Assembly: GCF_039545795.1 (NCBI RefSeq)
Contig: NZ_CP154260.1
Coordinates: 4,593,001 to 4,657,000, forward strand
Source of the DNA: Chitinophaga niabensis
Lineage (GTDB): Bacteria > Bacteroidota > Bacteroidia > Chitinophagales > Chitinophagaceae
DNA length: 64,000 nt
Reading direction: 5' to 3'
In this document: piece after piece, positions 52,191 through 61,800 of the stretch
Numbering within the stretch: position 1 is the first letter of the stretch
Layout of the letters: every line of letters begins with the position of its first letter
Notes under the pieces: model-generated
Told to the model about the DNA's origin: nothing
The model's database searches: none
What the model saw: only the letters and a program-made list of their open reading frames with translations
Position numbers and translations under genes: made by a program

Positions 52191-53490
52191 ACTTTACTTT
52201 TTGTTTCTGTACCAGTACATAAGAAAGCCAGACAACCAGCAATCCTGTAAAAAAGATAATACTCAACCAGTAATTATAATAAACGATGGCTACCAGGGAA
52301 ACAATTGATAAACTTAATGCAATGATAGGGAATACGGGATAAAAAGGTACTTTGAAAGGTCTTTCCAATTGAGGCTCTTTTTTTCTCAACACAAAAAGAC
52401 TGATCATACTGATCACATACATCACAATAGCGCCTAATACGGAAAGGATCACCAGCTGGTCTGTTCTTCCTACAACAAGTGCAACCATACCAGCTAATGC
52501 GCCAATGATCAAAGCCATGTAAGGTGTTTGTCTTTTCCGGCTGATCATAGCCAGTATACCAGGCAAATAGCCTTCCCTTGCCAGTGCAAAGATCTGACGG
52601 GAATAACTGATGATAATGCCGTTAAAGGATGCTATCAGTCCAAACAATCCGATGCCTGCAAATATTTTAGTGATGCTGTTATCTTTACCCAGTACAATGC
52701 CGATAGCTTCCGGCAATGGATAATCAATAGTTGATAAACGTTGCCAGTTAGTAATGCCGCCTGTAAAGACCATCACGGCAACAGCCAATACCACCAGCGT
52801 TAATATTCCTGAAATATATCCAATGGGAATATTGCGTGCTGGGTTCTTTACTTCTTCCGCCACCATGGCTACCCCTTCAATACATACGTATAACCATATC
52901 GCAAAAGGCAGGGCCGCAAAAACCCCACTGTAGCCAAAAGGTAATGCATCTTTCAGGAAATTCGCCGCCTGGAAATGAGGTGCTACTATTCCCAGGTATA
53001 TCAACAGTTCCACTACCGCCAGCAAAGTAAAGAGCAGCGTAAACGAAGCAGATTCTTTAATGCCCAGCAGGTTAATGGCGGTCAGTATTACATATACAGC
53101 TATGCCCGACCATAATACAGGAATGGCAGGATGCAGGAAATGCAGGTAATTACCCAGGGCTAAAGCAATCGCCGGTGTGGCCAGTAAAAATTCAATCAGT
53201 GTTGCATAACCGGCTATCAGACCTCCGGTAGGGCCCAGCGCTCTTTGAGCATATGAAAAAGGACCACCGGCCTGAGGAATGGCCGTAGTAAGTTCTGTGA
53301 AACTGAAGATGAAAGTAATGTACAAAATGGTGATGATGATAGTGGCCAGCAGGAAGCCGATTGTACCTGCTACTCCCCATCCGTAGTTCCAGCCAAAATA
53401 TTCACCTGATATAACAAGGCCAACTGAAATAGCCCATAAATGGACAGGGCGGATAGCTTTTTTTAAGGAAGAGGTATGGGCTTCAGCCAT
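52180..53490 (-). CDS. eat: APC-superfamily permease, probable ethanolamine transporter
   Basis: 436 aa, 12 TM segments. Signature stretches: LWAISVGLVISGEYFGWNYGWGVAGTIGFLLATIIITILY, FTELTTAIPQAGGPFSYAQRALGPTGGLIAGYATLIEFLL and LPFAIWLYVCIEGVAMVAEEVKNPARNIPIGY. The ISGEYFGWN segment matches ethanolamine permeases rather than amino acid carriers. The overlap with eutB supports this. It imports ethanolamine for the lyase. Confidence 0.9.
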   Translation of the reverse strand: MAEAHTSSLKKAIRPVHLWAISVGLVISGEYFGWNYGWGVAGTIGFLLATIIITILYITFIFSFTELTTAIPQAGGPFSYAQRALGPTGGLIAGYATLIEFLLATPAIALALGNYLHFLHPAIPVLWSGIAVYVILTAINLLGIKESASFTLLFTLLAVVELLIYLGIVAPHFQAANFLKDALPFGYSGVFAALPFAIWLYVCIEGVAMVAEEVKNPARNIPIGYISGILTLVVLAVAVMVFTGGITNWQRLSTIDYPLPEAIGIVLGKDNSITKIFAGIGLFGLIASFNGIIISYSRQIFALAREGYLPGILAMISRKRQTPYMALIIGALAGMVALVVGRTDQLVILSVLGAIVMYVISMISLFVLRKKEPQLERPFKVPFYPVFPIIALSLSIVSLVAIVYYNYWLSIIFFTGLLVVWLSYVLVQKQKVKYGL

Positions 53491-53673
53491 ATGAACATTT
53501 TAACTATGTAAATAATAATATCACTATTTCAACGATTTGAATAAAATACAACAAACTTTTAATTATCAGTAATTATTTAACACGGAAAACAACTTCAAGC
53601 GCACCCATTCAAATAAATATAAATAACTATTATTCATTAACACAATCAACATTTAGTTACTTATCTTAGTAAC
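53491..53673. promoter_or_regulatory. AT-rich divergent region between the ethanolamine permease and the DUF2071-like gene
   Basis: 183 bp, very AT-rich, with no gene. No clear TAnnTTTG in either direction. Immediately before the 53674 ATG an inverted repeat GTTACT-N6-AGTAAC (53656-53673) is present, which could form a small hairpin or bind a dimer. Confidence 0.45.
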
Positions 53674-54372
53674 ATGAACTTCCCTGCCATACACGGCATT
53701 ATTGACCGCCGCATCCTGATCAACTTCACTGCCGACCCTGCTATTGTTCAGGATATGCTCCCCGCTCCCTTCCGGCCTAAGATCTATCAGAACAAAGCAA
53801 TTGTGGGTGTATGCCTGATCAGGTTAAAAAACATCAAACCCAAAGGCCTTCCGGATTTTCTGGGAATCGCCTCTGAAAATGGCGCACACCGTATAGCGGT
53901 TGAATGGGATGAAGAAGGTAAAACGAAGGAAGGGGTATATGTTCCGCGCCGGGATACGTCTTCCAGGCTCAATGCATTTGCCGGAGGAAGGATCTTCCCG
54001 GGTAAACATTACCTGGCAAGGTTCAACGTAAAAGAAGCCAATGGGGCTTATCATGTAGACTTTACCAGTTCAGACCATACGAAGATCTCAATAGATGCGA
54101 AAACAACGGATTTATTTCCGTCCGGCTCCATTTTCCAGACACTGGAAAATGCCTCCAACTTCTTCAAAAACGGATCCCTTGGCTATTCTCCCAATGGCAA
54201 CAACAAGTTTGAAGGTTTAAAGCTTCAGATCCGGGAATGGAAAGTACAACCGCTTGAAGTATTGAATGTACATTCCAGTTTCTTTGAAAATAAGTCTGTT
54301 CAATTTGACAATGCGCTGTTAATGACGAAGATTGAACACGAATGGCATGGTGCAGGCAGCAAAGCTTGCTAA
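53674..54372 (+). CDS. DUF2071/acetoacetate decarboxylase-like protein
   Basis: 232 aa, soluble. FPAIHGIIDRRILINFTADPAIVQDMLPAPFRPKIYQNKAIVGVCLIRLKNIKPKGLP and VEWDEEGKTKEGVYVPRRDTSSRLNAFAGGRIFPG fit the DUF2071 (YqjF) group that shares the acetoacetate decarboxylase fold. The FPG(K)HYLARF stretch resembles the decarboxylase core, but the reaction is unproven. It is a distant relative of the gene at 5656. It lies alone between two promoters. Confidence 0.8.
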   Translation: MNFPAIHGIIDRRILINFTADPAIVQDMLPAPFRPKIYQNKAIVGVCLIRLKNIKPKGLPDFLGIASENGAHRIAVEWDEEGKTKEGVYVPRRDTSSRLNAFAGGRIFPGKHYLARFNVKEANGAYHVDFTSSDHTKISIDAKTTDLFPSGSIFQTLENASNFFKNGSLGYSPNGNNKFEGLKLQIREWKVQPLEVLNVHSSFFENKSVQFDNALLMTKIEHEWHGAGSKAC

Positions 54373-54396
54373 AAAAAATGCTTGTCAATTTTTCGG

Positions 54397-54427
54397 TTGT
54401 TCAGCCGGTCTGCCTGGCCTACTTTTG
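54397..54427 (+). promoter_or_regulatory. Promoter of the ada gene
   Basis: TTG at 54397-54399, 20 nt, then TACTTTTG at 54420-54427, an exact TAnnTTTG. It is 17 nt before the ATG at 54445. Confidence 0.65.
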
Positions 54428-54444
54428 ATAAAAAGAATTGAGAA

Positions 54445-55482
54445 ATGCTGACGAACGATATGATGTATGATGCACTGCTGAACAAGGATGTTTCCTATGA
54501 GGGAACATTCATAGCAGCTGTCAAAACCACCGGTATATTCTGCCGGCCAACCTGCACCGCAAGAAAACCAAAAAAGGAAAATGTTGAATTCTTCAAGACC
54601 CCGAAGGAAGCTATCTTAAGAGGTTACAGGCCTTGTAAGGTTTGTAGCCCATTAGAAAAAATGGGCGAAACACCGGATGAAATTAAAGAGATACTGGATG
54701 CCCTGAACGCTGATCCTTCTTTAAAGTTTAAAGACTGGGACCTGCTGCAGAAAGGAATTGAACCCAGCAAAATAAGAAGGTGGTTCCTTAAGAACCACGG
54801 TGTTACCTTTCATGCTTACCAAAGGATGTTCCGGATCAATTCCGCGTTCAACAAGATACAAAACGGGGAAGCCATTAGCTCCGTTGCCTATGATGCCGGA
54901 TACGAATCATTGAGTGGGTTTTCAGATTCCTTCAAATCTATATTCGGTGTATCTCCTTCTCACAGCAAGGATAAAAAGATCATCAATATCACCCGCATCG
55001 AAACACCATTAGGCACCATGTTTGCCTGCGCAACAGAGGAAGGTATCTGCCTCCTGGAATTCACAGACCGTAAAATGCTGGAATCCCAGTTAAAGATCCT
55101 GGCTAAAAGGGTCAATGCCAATATTATCCAGGGAGCCAACAAACACTTTGATCAGTTAAGGAAAGAACTGGAAGAATATTTTGAAGGTAAAAGAAAAGTA
55201 TTCACTGTTCCCTTATTCATTCCCGGCACGGAGTTCCAACAGGCAGTATGGGAGAAACTCCAAACCATCCCCTACGGTACTACCCGCTCTTACTCCCAAC
55301 AGGCTGTTATTCTTGGTAAACCACAGGCAGTACGCGCTGTTGGCAATGCAAACGGTATGAACAGGATCTCTATCATCATCCCCTGCCACAGGGTGATCGG
55401 GGAAGACGGGCACCTCACAGGATATGGCGGCGGCATATTCAGAAAGCAATGGCTGCTGGATTTCGAAAGATCACATCAATAA
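54445..55482 (+). CDS. ada: Ada-type DNA repair protein: methylphosphotriester and O6-methylguanine methyltransferase plus AraC-type regulator
   Basis: 345 aa, normal Ada length. Residues 10-75: zinc-binding Ada domain with C33, C37, C64 and C67 (IFCRPTCTA and YRPCKVC). Residues 95-155: AraC-like helix-turn-helix (KIRRWFLKNHGVTFHAYQRMFRINSAFNKI, AYDAGYESLSGFSDSFKSIFGVSPS). Residues 165-340: the O6-alkylguanine transferase, with acceptor Cys314 in IIPCHRVIG. It repairs alkylated DNA and, once methylated, activates its regulon. The MFS gene 17 bp downstream is probably co-expressed. Confidence 0.95.
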   Translation: MLTNDMMYDALLNKDVSYEGTFIAAVKTTGIFCRPTCTARKPKKENVEFFKTPKEAILRGYRPCKVCSPLEKMGETPDEIKEILDALNADPSLKFKDWDLLQKGIEPSKIRRWFLKNHGVTFHAYQRMFRINSAFNKIQNGEAISSVAYDAGYESLSGFSDSFKSIFGVSPSHSKDKKIINITRIETPLGTMFACATEEGICLLEFTDRKMLESQLKILAKRVNANIIQGANKHFDQLRKELEEYFEGKRKVFTVPLFIPGTEFQQAVWEKLQTIPYGTTRSYSQQAVILGKPQAVRAVGNANGMNRISIIIPCHRVIGEDGHLTGYGGGIFRKQWLLDFERSHQ

Positions 55483-55499
55483 GGTAATCACTAGAAAAT

Positions 55500-56906
55500 A
55501 TGGAAAAGAAAAAAAATGACGCAAGATGGCTTGCGTTAGGGATTGTATTGTCTGCACCCCTCCTTTATGTTATCGATATCTTCATTATCAACATGGTCAT
55601 TCCCGCTATTCAAAAAGGCGTACATGCCACAGATAGAGAGGTACAATTAGTAATAGCCGGATATCTGCTGGGAAGCGCTTCCTTCTTAATTATCGGTGGC
55701 AGAGCAGGTGATTACCTGGGTAAGAAAAAAGTATTTCTCTGGGGCATGTTCTTCTTCACACTCACCTCCTGCCTCTGCGGTTTGTCGCAAACAGCACTGC
55801 AATTGAATGTTACCCGGTTCTTCCAGGGCATCAGCTCTTCCTTTATGGTACCACAATCTATTGCCTACATTCATGTGTTATTTACGGATGATAAAGAAAG
55901 GGCAAAAGCAGTGGGATGGTATGGCATTACATTAAGCATTGCCGCCATCATAGGGCAGGTATTAGGTGGTTACCTGGCAGAAACGGATTTTGCCATAGAA
56001 GGCTGGCGACTGATCTTCTTCATCAATCTGCCGGTAGGCATAATTACGATATGGGCGATGTGGAAGTACCTGGATGAAACACCCAAGGATACCCGGCACA
56101 CATTCGATTACAGCGGTGCCCTGATCTTAACAGCAGGCCTCATCAGCCTCATCTACCCCTTAACAGAAGGGCGTGAAGCAGGATGGCCTTTATGGAGCAT
56201 TGGTCTGCTGTTATTATCCGGCATCATCTTCTCGGGCTTTATCTATGATCAGAAAAGGAAACCTAATCCCCTGATCGATATGTCGCTTTTTAAGATTGGA
56301 GGATTTAATATTGGTATGCTGGCGGTGTTATTTCATTTTATGATGCATACTGCATATCTGCTGATGAGTGCTGTATACCTGCAGAACGGGCTGGGATTAT
56401 CTGCATTGGAATGCGGGTTGTATTTTATACTCCATGCTATGTTGTTTATGGGATCGGCCTTTGCCGCATCTAAACTCATCGTTCGTTTCGGGAAAAGGGT
56501 TTTACAGATCGGATTGCTGATCATCCTGTTATCCTTTGTATTACAACTGTTCCTTTTCGGTCCCTCCGTCAGTGGCTTTCATGTAATGTTGCTGATAGGA
56601 ATTTATGGGCTTGGCAATGGCATGATACTTCCTTCCCTGCTGAACATAGCACTGGGAAGTGTACCGGTTAAATTTGCAGGTGTTGCAGCTGGGGTATTTT
56701 CTACATTCCAGCAAACAGCTTCTGCATTAGGGATAAGTATACTGGGCGGTGTATTTTATTATGCACTGAGCAGGCATCATGATTATTTCAAGGCATTTGA
56801 GAATGGCATCATTGCAAATATTATTTGTCTTGGTATAGTGGCAGTTATGTTACATCTGCTTCCGGGAAAGGTAAAGTCCATGCCGGAAGGGGATTTCCTT
56901 CCCTGA
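55500..56906 (+). CDS. MFS drug/H+ antiporter, DHA2 (EmrB/QacA) family
   Basis: 468 aa, about 14 TM segments. DHA2 features include IFIINMVIPAIQKGVHATDREVQLVIAGYLLGSASFLIIGGRAGDYLGKKKVF (motif D and A region), FQGISSSFMVPQSIAYI, and GRRLIFFINLPVG-like GWRLIFFINLPVGI (motif C/EmrB). It exports toxic organic molecules. Being 17 bp after ada suggests it is part of the response to alkylating agents, though the cargo is unknown. Confidence 0.88.
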   Translation: MEKKKNDARWLALGIVLSAPLLYVIDIFIINMVIPAIQKGVHATDREVQLVIAGYLLGSASFLIIGGRAGDYLGKKKVFLWGMFFFTLTSCLCGLSQTALQLNVTRFFQGISSSFMVPQSIAYIHVLFTDDKERAKAVGWYGITLSIAAIIGQVLGGYLAETDFAIEGWRLIFFINLPVGIITIWAMWKYLDETPKDTRHTFDYSGALILTAGLISLIYPLTEGREAGWPLWSIGLLLLSGIIFSGFIYDQKRKPNPLIDMSLFKIGGFNIGMLAVLFHFMMHTAYLLMSAVYLQNGLGLSALECGLYFILHAMLFMGSAFAASKLIVRFGKRVLQIGLLIILLSFVLQLFLFGPSVSGFHVMLLIGIYGLGNGMILPSLLNIALGSVPVKFAGVAAGVFSTFQQTASALGISILGGVFYYALSRHHDYFKAFENGIIANIICLGIVAVMLHLLPGKVKSMPEGDFLP

Positions 56907-56908
56907 AA

Positions 56909-56940
56909 AATAAATGCGGTCTTTACAGACCGCATTTATT
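56909..56940. terminator. Bidirectional terminator between the MFS and VOC genes
   Basis: AATAAATGCGGTCT and AGACCGCATTTATT form a perfect 14-bp stem on loop TTAC. It sits exactly in the 34-bp gap between two convergent stop codons, with T-rich ends both ways. Confidence 0.9.
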
Positions 56941-57447
56941 CTATTTTCCGAATGCCTTTTCCAATGCTGCAATATCCAGTTTCTTCATCTGGAACATAGC
57001 CTTGGTCATACTGGCTACTTTAGCCTTATCAGGGTTTTGCAGCATTTCGGTCAGTCCTTCCGGAACAACCTGCCAGGATACACCAAACTTATCTTTCAGC
57101 CAGCCACACATCTGTGCTTTTTCATCTCCGCCTTCGCTGAGTTTTTCCCAGTAATAGTCTACTTCTTTCTGGTCCTTGCAATTAACGATGAAAGAAATAG
57201 CTTCTGTGAACTGGAAGTGCGGACCACCATTCAGTGCTACGAACTCCTGTCCGGCAATGATGAATTCTATTGTCATTACAGTACCTTCCGGGATACCATG
57301 AAATTCAAATCCTTCAGCACCATAATAAGTTTTCCGGGCAGTTTTCCCATCCTTGAAAACAGTGAGGTAAAAATTTACCGCTTCCTCTGCCTGCATGTTA
57401 AACCAGAGGTTTGAGGTGATCTTCTGCGTTGAAAGTCTCTTTTCCAT
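56941..57447 (-). CDS. VOC superfamily protein (PhnB/3-demethylubiquinone methyltransferase-like)
   Basis: 168 aa. Two beta-alpha-beta-beta-beta halves: ITSNLWFNMQAEEAVNFYLTVFKDGK, EFVALNGGPHFQFTEAISFIVNCKDQKEVDYYWEKLSEGG, CGWLKDKFGVSWQVVPEGL. This is the PhnB-like group of the vicinal-oxygen-chelate fold. The GGPHF and CGWLKDKFGVSWQ motifs recur in many small proteins of unknown role. It probably binds a small ligand or metal; no enzyme activity can be claimed. It is transcribed alone. Confidence 0.88.
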   Translation of the reverse strand: MEKRLSTQKITSNLWFNMQAEEAVNFYLTVFKDGKTARKTYYGAEGFEFHGIPEGTVMTIEFIIAGQEFVALNGGPHFQFTEAISFIVNCKDQKEVDYYWEKLSEGGDEKAQMCGWLKDKFGVSWQVVPEGLTEMLQNPDKAKVASMTKAMFQMKKLDIAALEKAFGK

Positions 57448-57606
57448 TGTTGCTATTTTTGGTATTGTAACACAAAAATAGGCCCGGCATTTAACTTAGA
57501 GGAGGTGTAACGGCGACATTAAAAGGGGTTATTGCGACATGCGGGTATAAATTGCGTCAACGCGGGGGATTATTACTAAATATACAAATCTCCATGTGGG
57601 ATTTGT

Positions 57607-57614
57607 TATATTTG
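57607..57614 (+). promoter_or_regulatory. -7 promoter element of the response-regulator gene with an adjacent inverted repeat
   Basis: TATATTTG matches the consensus, 23 nt before the ATG at 57638. An inverted repeat, CAAATC (57585-57590) and GATTTG (57600-57605), lies where a regulator could block the polymerase. Confidence 0.5.
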
Positions 57615-57637
57615 ATTACTTAAGACAATAAACAACC

Positions 57638-58021
57638 ATGGCGGAAAAAATCACCTGTCTGCTCATAGACGATGACCTGGATGACCAGGAGATATTTAAA
57701 CTTGCTTTACAGGATGTAAATGATGATGTACACTTCCTTACTGCCAATGATGGCGCTGCCGGCCTGCAATTATTAAGCGCGCCGGAAAATCTTACACCGC
57801 ATTATATTTTCCTTGATCTCAACATGCCACGCATGGGTGGGAAGGATTGCCTGACGGCTATCCGCAACATTCCACATCTTTCAAAGACCCCCGTGATCAT
57901 TTACTCTACATCTTCCGATCCCAGGGATATCAGGGAAACAAAGTCGCTGGGCGCCAGTGATTATATCGTCAAGCAATTCGACATCAATTCTTTAAAGGAT
58001 ATCCTCGCACAGTATTTCTAA
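57638..58021 (+). CDS. Single-domain response regulator (CheY-like)
   Basis: 127 aa, one receiver domain: acidic pocket CLLIDDDLDD, phospho-acceptor Asp in YIFLDLNMPRMGGKDCL, Thr/Ser switch in VIIYSTSS and Lys in SDYIVKQ. No output domain, so it acts by protein contact. Its last 4 bases overlap the convergent cheR stop. Likely part of the adjoining signalling cluster. Confidence 0.92.
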   Translation: MAEKITCLLIDDDLDDQEIFKLALQDVNDDVHFLTANDGAAGLQLLSAPENLTPHYIFLDLNMPRMGGKDCLTAIRNIPHLSKTPVIIYSTSSDPRDIRETKSLGASDYIVKQFDINSLKDILAQYF

Positions 58022-58842
58022 GCCATCTTCCGCCAGATCCTTTGCCGCTGCTGTAACTGTTTATATCTGGGTGCAATAGCCGAGTATTTGAGGCTTTCTT
58101 TCCCGCCTAATGCAATAAAGCCCATGGGCTCAAGGCTATTATCAATCAGTTGCAGCGCTTTATTCTGTAATTTTCTGGAGAAGTAGATGAGCACATTCCT
58201 GCAAATGATCAGTTGAAATTCATTGAATGAACCATCAGATACCAGGTTGTGCGGGGAGATCACCATACGTTTCTGCAACCCTTCATCCAGTTTCGCCCAA
58301 TCATATTTAGCGGTATAGTACCTGGAAAAATCCTGCGTACCGCCAGACTGAATATAGTTTTCAGAATATTGCTTCATATAACGAAGCGGATATATGCCCT
58401 TCTTTAAAACTTCCAGTACCGCCGGATTAATGTCTGTTGCATATAACAGCGATCGTTGGAGCAGACCGGCTTCCTTCAATAGAATAGCCATGGAATATAC
58501 TTCCTCCCCTGTGGAACAGCCTGCATGCCAGATACGGATAAAAGGATGGCGCGCCAGTTCCGGCAATACCTCTTCGCGCAGGCGTTGAAAGAATACCGGG
58601 TCCCGGAACATCTCCGTTACATTCACTGTCAGTTCCTCTACAAAGTACCGGAAGTAAACAGCATCCTGCATCACCTTCTGATGGAATCCCTCAAAATGCG
58701 GGAATTTATCCAGCGTATATAACCTGTTCAACCTTCTTTTCAGGGAAGGCAGGGCATAATCATTAAAATCATAACCATACTCCTCCATCACATCTCTGAG
58801 CAGGAGATCTATCTGTTCATCCGTCAATTCAAGTTCACTCAT
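58018..58842 (-). CDS. cheR: CheR-type protein-glutamate methyltransferase
   Basis: 274 aa from the Met at 58842, whose start overlaps the kinase stop (ATGA); an upstream in-frame Met at 58938 would lie inside the kinase gene. Residues 1-75 are the CheR N-terminal helical domain (YGYDFNDYALPSLKRRLNRLYTL). The SAM domain has RIWHAGCSTGEEVYSMAILL, YATDINPAVLEVLKKGIYP, VSPHNLVSDG and IICRNVLIYF. It methylates glutamates of a receptor or of the kinase complex. No matching CheB is in the window. Confidence 0.93.
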   Translation of the reverse strand: MSELELTDEQIDLLLRDVMEEYGYDFNDYALPSLKRRLNRLYTLDKFPHFEGFHQKVMQDAVYFRYFVEELTVNVTEMFRDPVFFQRLREEVLPELARHPFIRIWHAGCSTGEEVYSMAILLKEAGLLQRSLLYATDINPAVLEVLKKGIYPLRYMKQYSENYIQSGGTQDFSRYYTAKYDWAKLDEGLQKRMVISPHNLVSDGSFNEFQLIICRNVLIYFSRKLQNKALQLIDNSLEPMGFIALGGKESLKYSAIAPRYKQLQQRQRIWRKMA

Positions 58843-61800
58843 TTGTTGCTGTCGTATAACCACACCCGTAATAATGATAATAGCTGATCGATGTCCACCG
58901 GCTTGCTGATATAATCGGAAGCGCCTGCTGCTATACATTTCTCCCTGTCCCCTTTCATGGCTTTTGCCGTTACGGCTATTACCGGCAGTTTTTTGAATTG
59001 CGGGTCTGCCTTGATCTGGCGGGTAGACTCATATCCATCCATCTCAGGCATCATCATATCCATCAATACAATATCTACCTGTGGGTTCTTCTTCAGTTGC
59101 TTCAGTGCTTCTTTTCCATCCATGGCAGAGATCACATGCATATGGTATGTTTCCAGTGCTTTGGTGAGCGCAAAGATGTTCCTTACATCGTCATCCGCCA
59201 GCAGCACTGTTTTATTCTTCAATACATCCTGTAGTAAACCAAGCCCATTCCCCGTGCGCTCGCCTTCTTTTTTGGCCTGCATCAGGTGCAGGAACAGCGA
59301 TACTTCATCCATGATACGCTGATAGGAGTTGGCCACTTTTATAACAATAGAATCTGCATACTGCCTGATGCGCTGTTCCTCTTCGCCGGAAATATTTTTG
59401 CCGGTAAAAATGATGATAGGAATGTTTTCCAGGCCGGGATGTTTCTTCACCTCGTCCAGCATATCATATGATTGCTCTCCGGAGGCGCCCATATCCAGGA
59501 TCACACAGTTTACCTCTTTTTGCTGCAGGCTGTCTATGCTATCTGTAATACTGTTCCTGATCTGTGTATGTACTGAGAAATTTTCCAGGTAATAAGCCAG
59601 TGCTTTGGCATGTTTTACATTCTCTTCCACGATCAGCACCTTGCGGGAGTTGCTATTCAGGATATGTTCTATCCTTGCGAACACATCATCCATCCGGCTG
59701 TAGGATACCGGTTTATCAATAAAATCAACGGCTCCTTTAGAAAGACTTTTAAACCTGCTTTCGTAAGAAGACATGATATGCACCGGAATGTGACGGGTAG
59801 CACTGTTATTTTTCAGTTCTTCCATTATCTCCCAGCCATCCTTCACCGGCAACTGAATATCCAGCAGAATGCCCTTAGGCTGGTATTGCAGTGTAAGTGG
59901 CAGCGCTTCATCTCCCCTTACGGTTACAATACCTTTGTATCCCTTCTGACGGGTGAAGTCGAGCAGGTATTGTGCAAAAGCCCTGTCGTCTTCAATGATC
60001 AGGATCACAGGATCACCGGGGTTTACATCCTTACGGTCGTCCGGCACATGTTCCGGTATCACGGCACTAACAAAACGCTGTTCTTTTGCAGGTTGTAATA
60101 TTGTTTCCGCCATGGCGGAAGTATAGGCCGCCGGTGTAACAGGTATGCGTACCTCAAATTCACTGCCAGCACCCTGTTCGCTTCTTACCCGGATGCTGCC
60201 GCCTAACAATTTCACCAGTTCTTTGCTGATGGAAAGGCCCAATCCCGTGCCGCCGAATTTTCTGCGGGTAGAGCCATCTTCCTGCTGGAAGGCTTCAAAG
60301 ATCACTTCCTGTTTATCTTTTGAGATGCCGATGCCCGTGTCTTTTACGGTAAAGATCACCATGCCGGGATCTTTATCATCCTGCGCGATATTCAATGCCA
60401 CCATTCCCTCTGCTGTAAATTTCAAAGCATTGGAAAGCAGGTTGCGGATGATCTGCTCCAGTCTTTGCCGGTCTGTTTCAATCATCGCAGGCATCCTTGT
60501 ATCTGTATGTACTTCGAAGACCAGTCCTTTTTCTTTGGCCACAGGAGCAAACAAGGCATTCATTTCCTGTGCTACTTCCCGAAGGTTCACTTCAGAGAAA
60601 CTGAGGTCCATTTTACCGGCTTCAATGCGGGAGAGGTCTAATATTTCGTCTATGAGAGACAGCAGGCCTTTTCCGGAATTCTGGATCACATCGGCGTATT
60701 CCAACTGTTCTTCCGTGAGGTTCTGTTTGTTGTTCTCTCCCATGAGGCGGGATAAGAGGAGGATAGAATTCAGTGGTGTCCGTAATTCGTGGCTCATATT
60801 AGCCAGGAACTCTGATTTATATTTAGAGCTCAGTGCCAGTTCAGAAACTTTCTGTTGGATGTCCCTGTTCCGTTCATAGATCAACTGATTACGTTCCTCC
60901 AGTTCTTCATTGGCTTGTACCAATTCTTCCTGCTGCACGCGCAGTTCTTCTTCCGAGGCCTGCAATTTCTCTGCCTGTGCTTCCAGTTCGCTGTTGATAT
61001 TTTCCAGTTCGTTATGTTGTGCCTGTAGCTCTTCGGCTTGCGACTGGGTTTCTTCCAGTAACTCCTGTAAGCGTTTGCGGCCTTCAACACCAAACAGAAC
61101 CGTACCGATAGTGTGAGAGGCAGCTTCGAGGAATTCCAGTACCCGCTGCGGGTAAGGTTGTGCAGCAGCCAGTTCTATCACCCCTACCACTTTACGTTCA
61201 TGGAACATAGGTACGGCAATGATATTCACTGGTTTGATGGTACCGGAGGCATGGTGTAATAACAGCAGGTCCTCCTTTACTTCCTTCAGGTGCAGGATGC
61301 GTTTGCTTTCCGCAGCCTGCCCTGCCAGTCCTTTTCCATAAGGGATATATTCATATCCTTCTCCATCAAAACCAAAACCTTTTACAAAACGAAGGGTGTT
61401 GTGATTCTCTGCAACATAAAATCCTGCTATATGGCTTTCCGTATAAGCAGTGATATGATCTACGATCTGGCCGGCCAGTACTTGCATATTATATTCTCCC
61501 AGCATCCGGTCGTTGAGTGTGGCAATTCCTGTTTGCAGCCATTCTTTATCTTTCAGCTGATCAAATGAAAATTTCAGTGCGCCGGCCATTTTATTCAAAG
61601 AAACAGAGAGGATGCCTAATCCGTCCTTTCCTTCATCAGGCACCCGAACTTCATAATCACCCTCAGATATCCTGGCTGCTACTCCCTGGATGATCCTGAT
61701 CCGCCTGCTGATATCTGCATCCTTCCCTTCCAGTTCCAACTGCATTTCCAGGCGGTGCCTGAAATCTGCATTTATTTTCAGGAATGAAACTACGGTGATC

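Noticed and set aside
58843..58938. Longer N terminus of CheR
   Set aside because: The extra 32 residues are encoded within the kinase 3' end and do not resemble CheR; the ATGA overlap at 58839-58842 is the usual coupled start.
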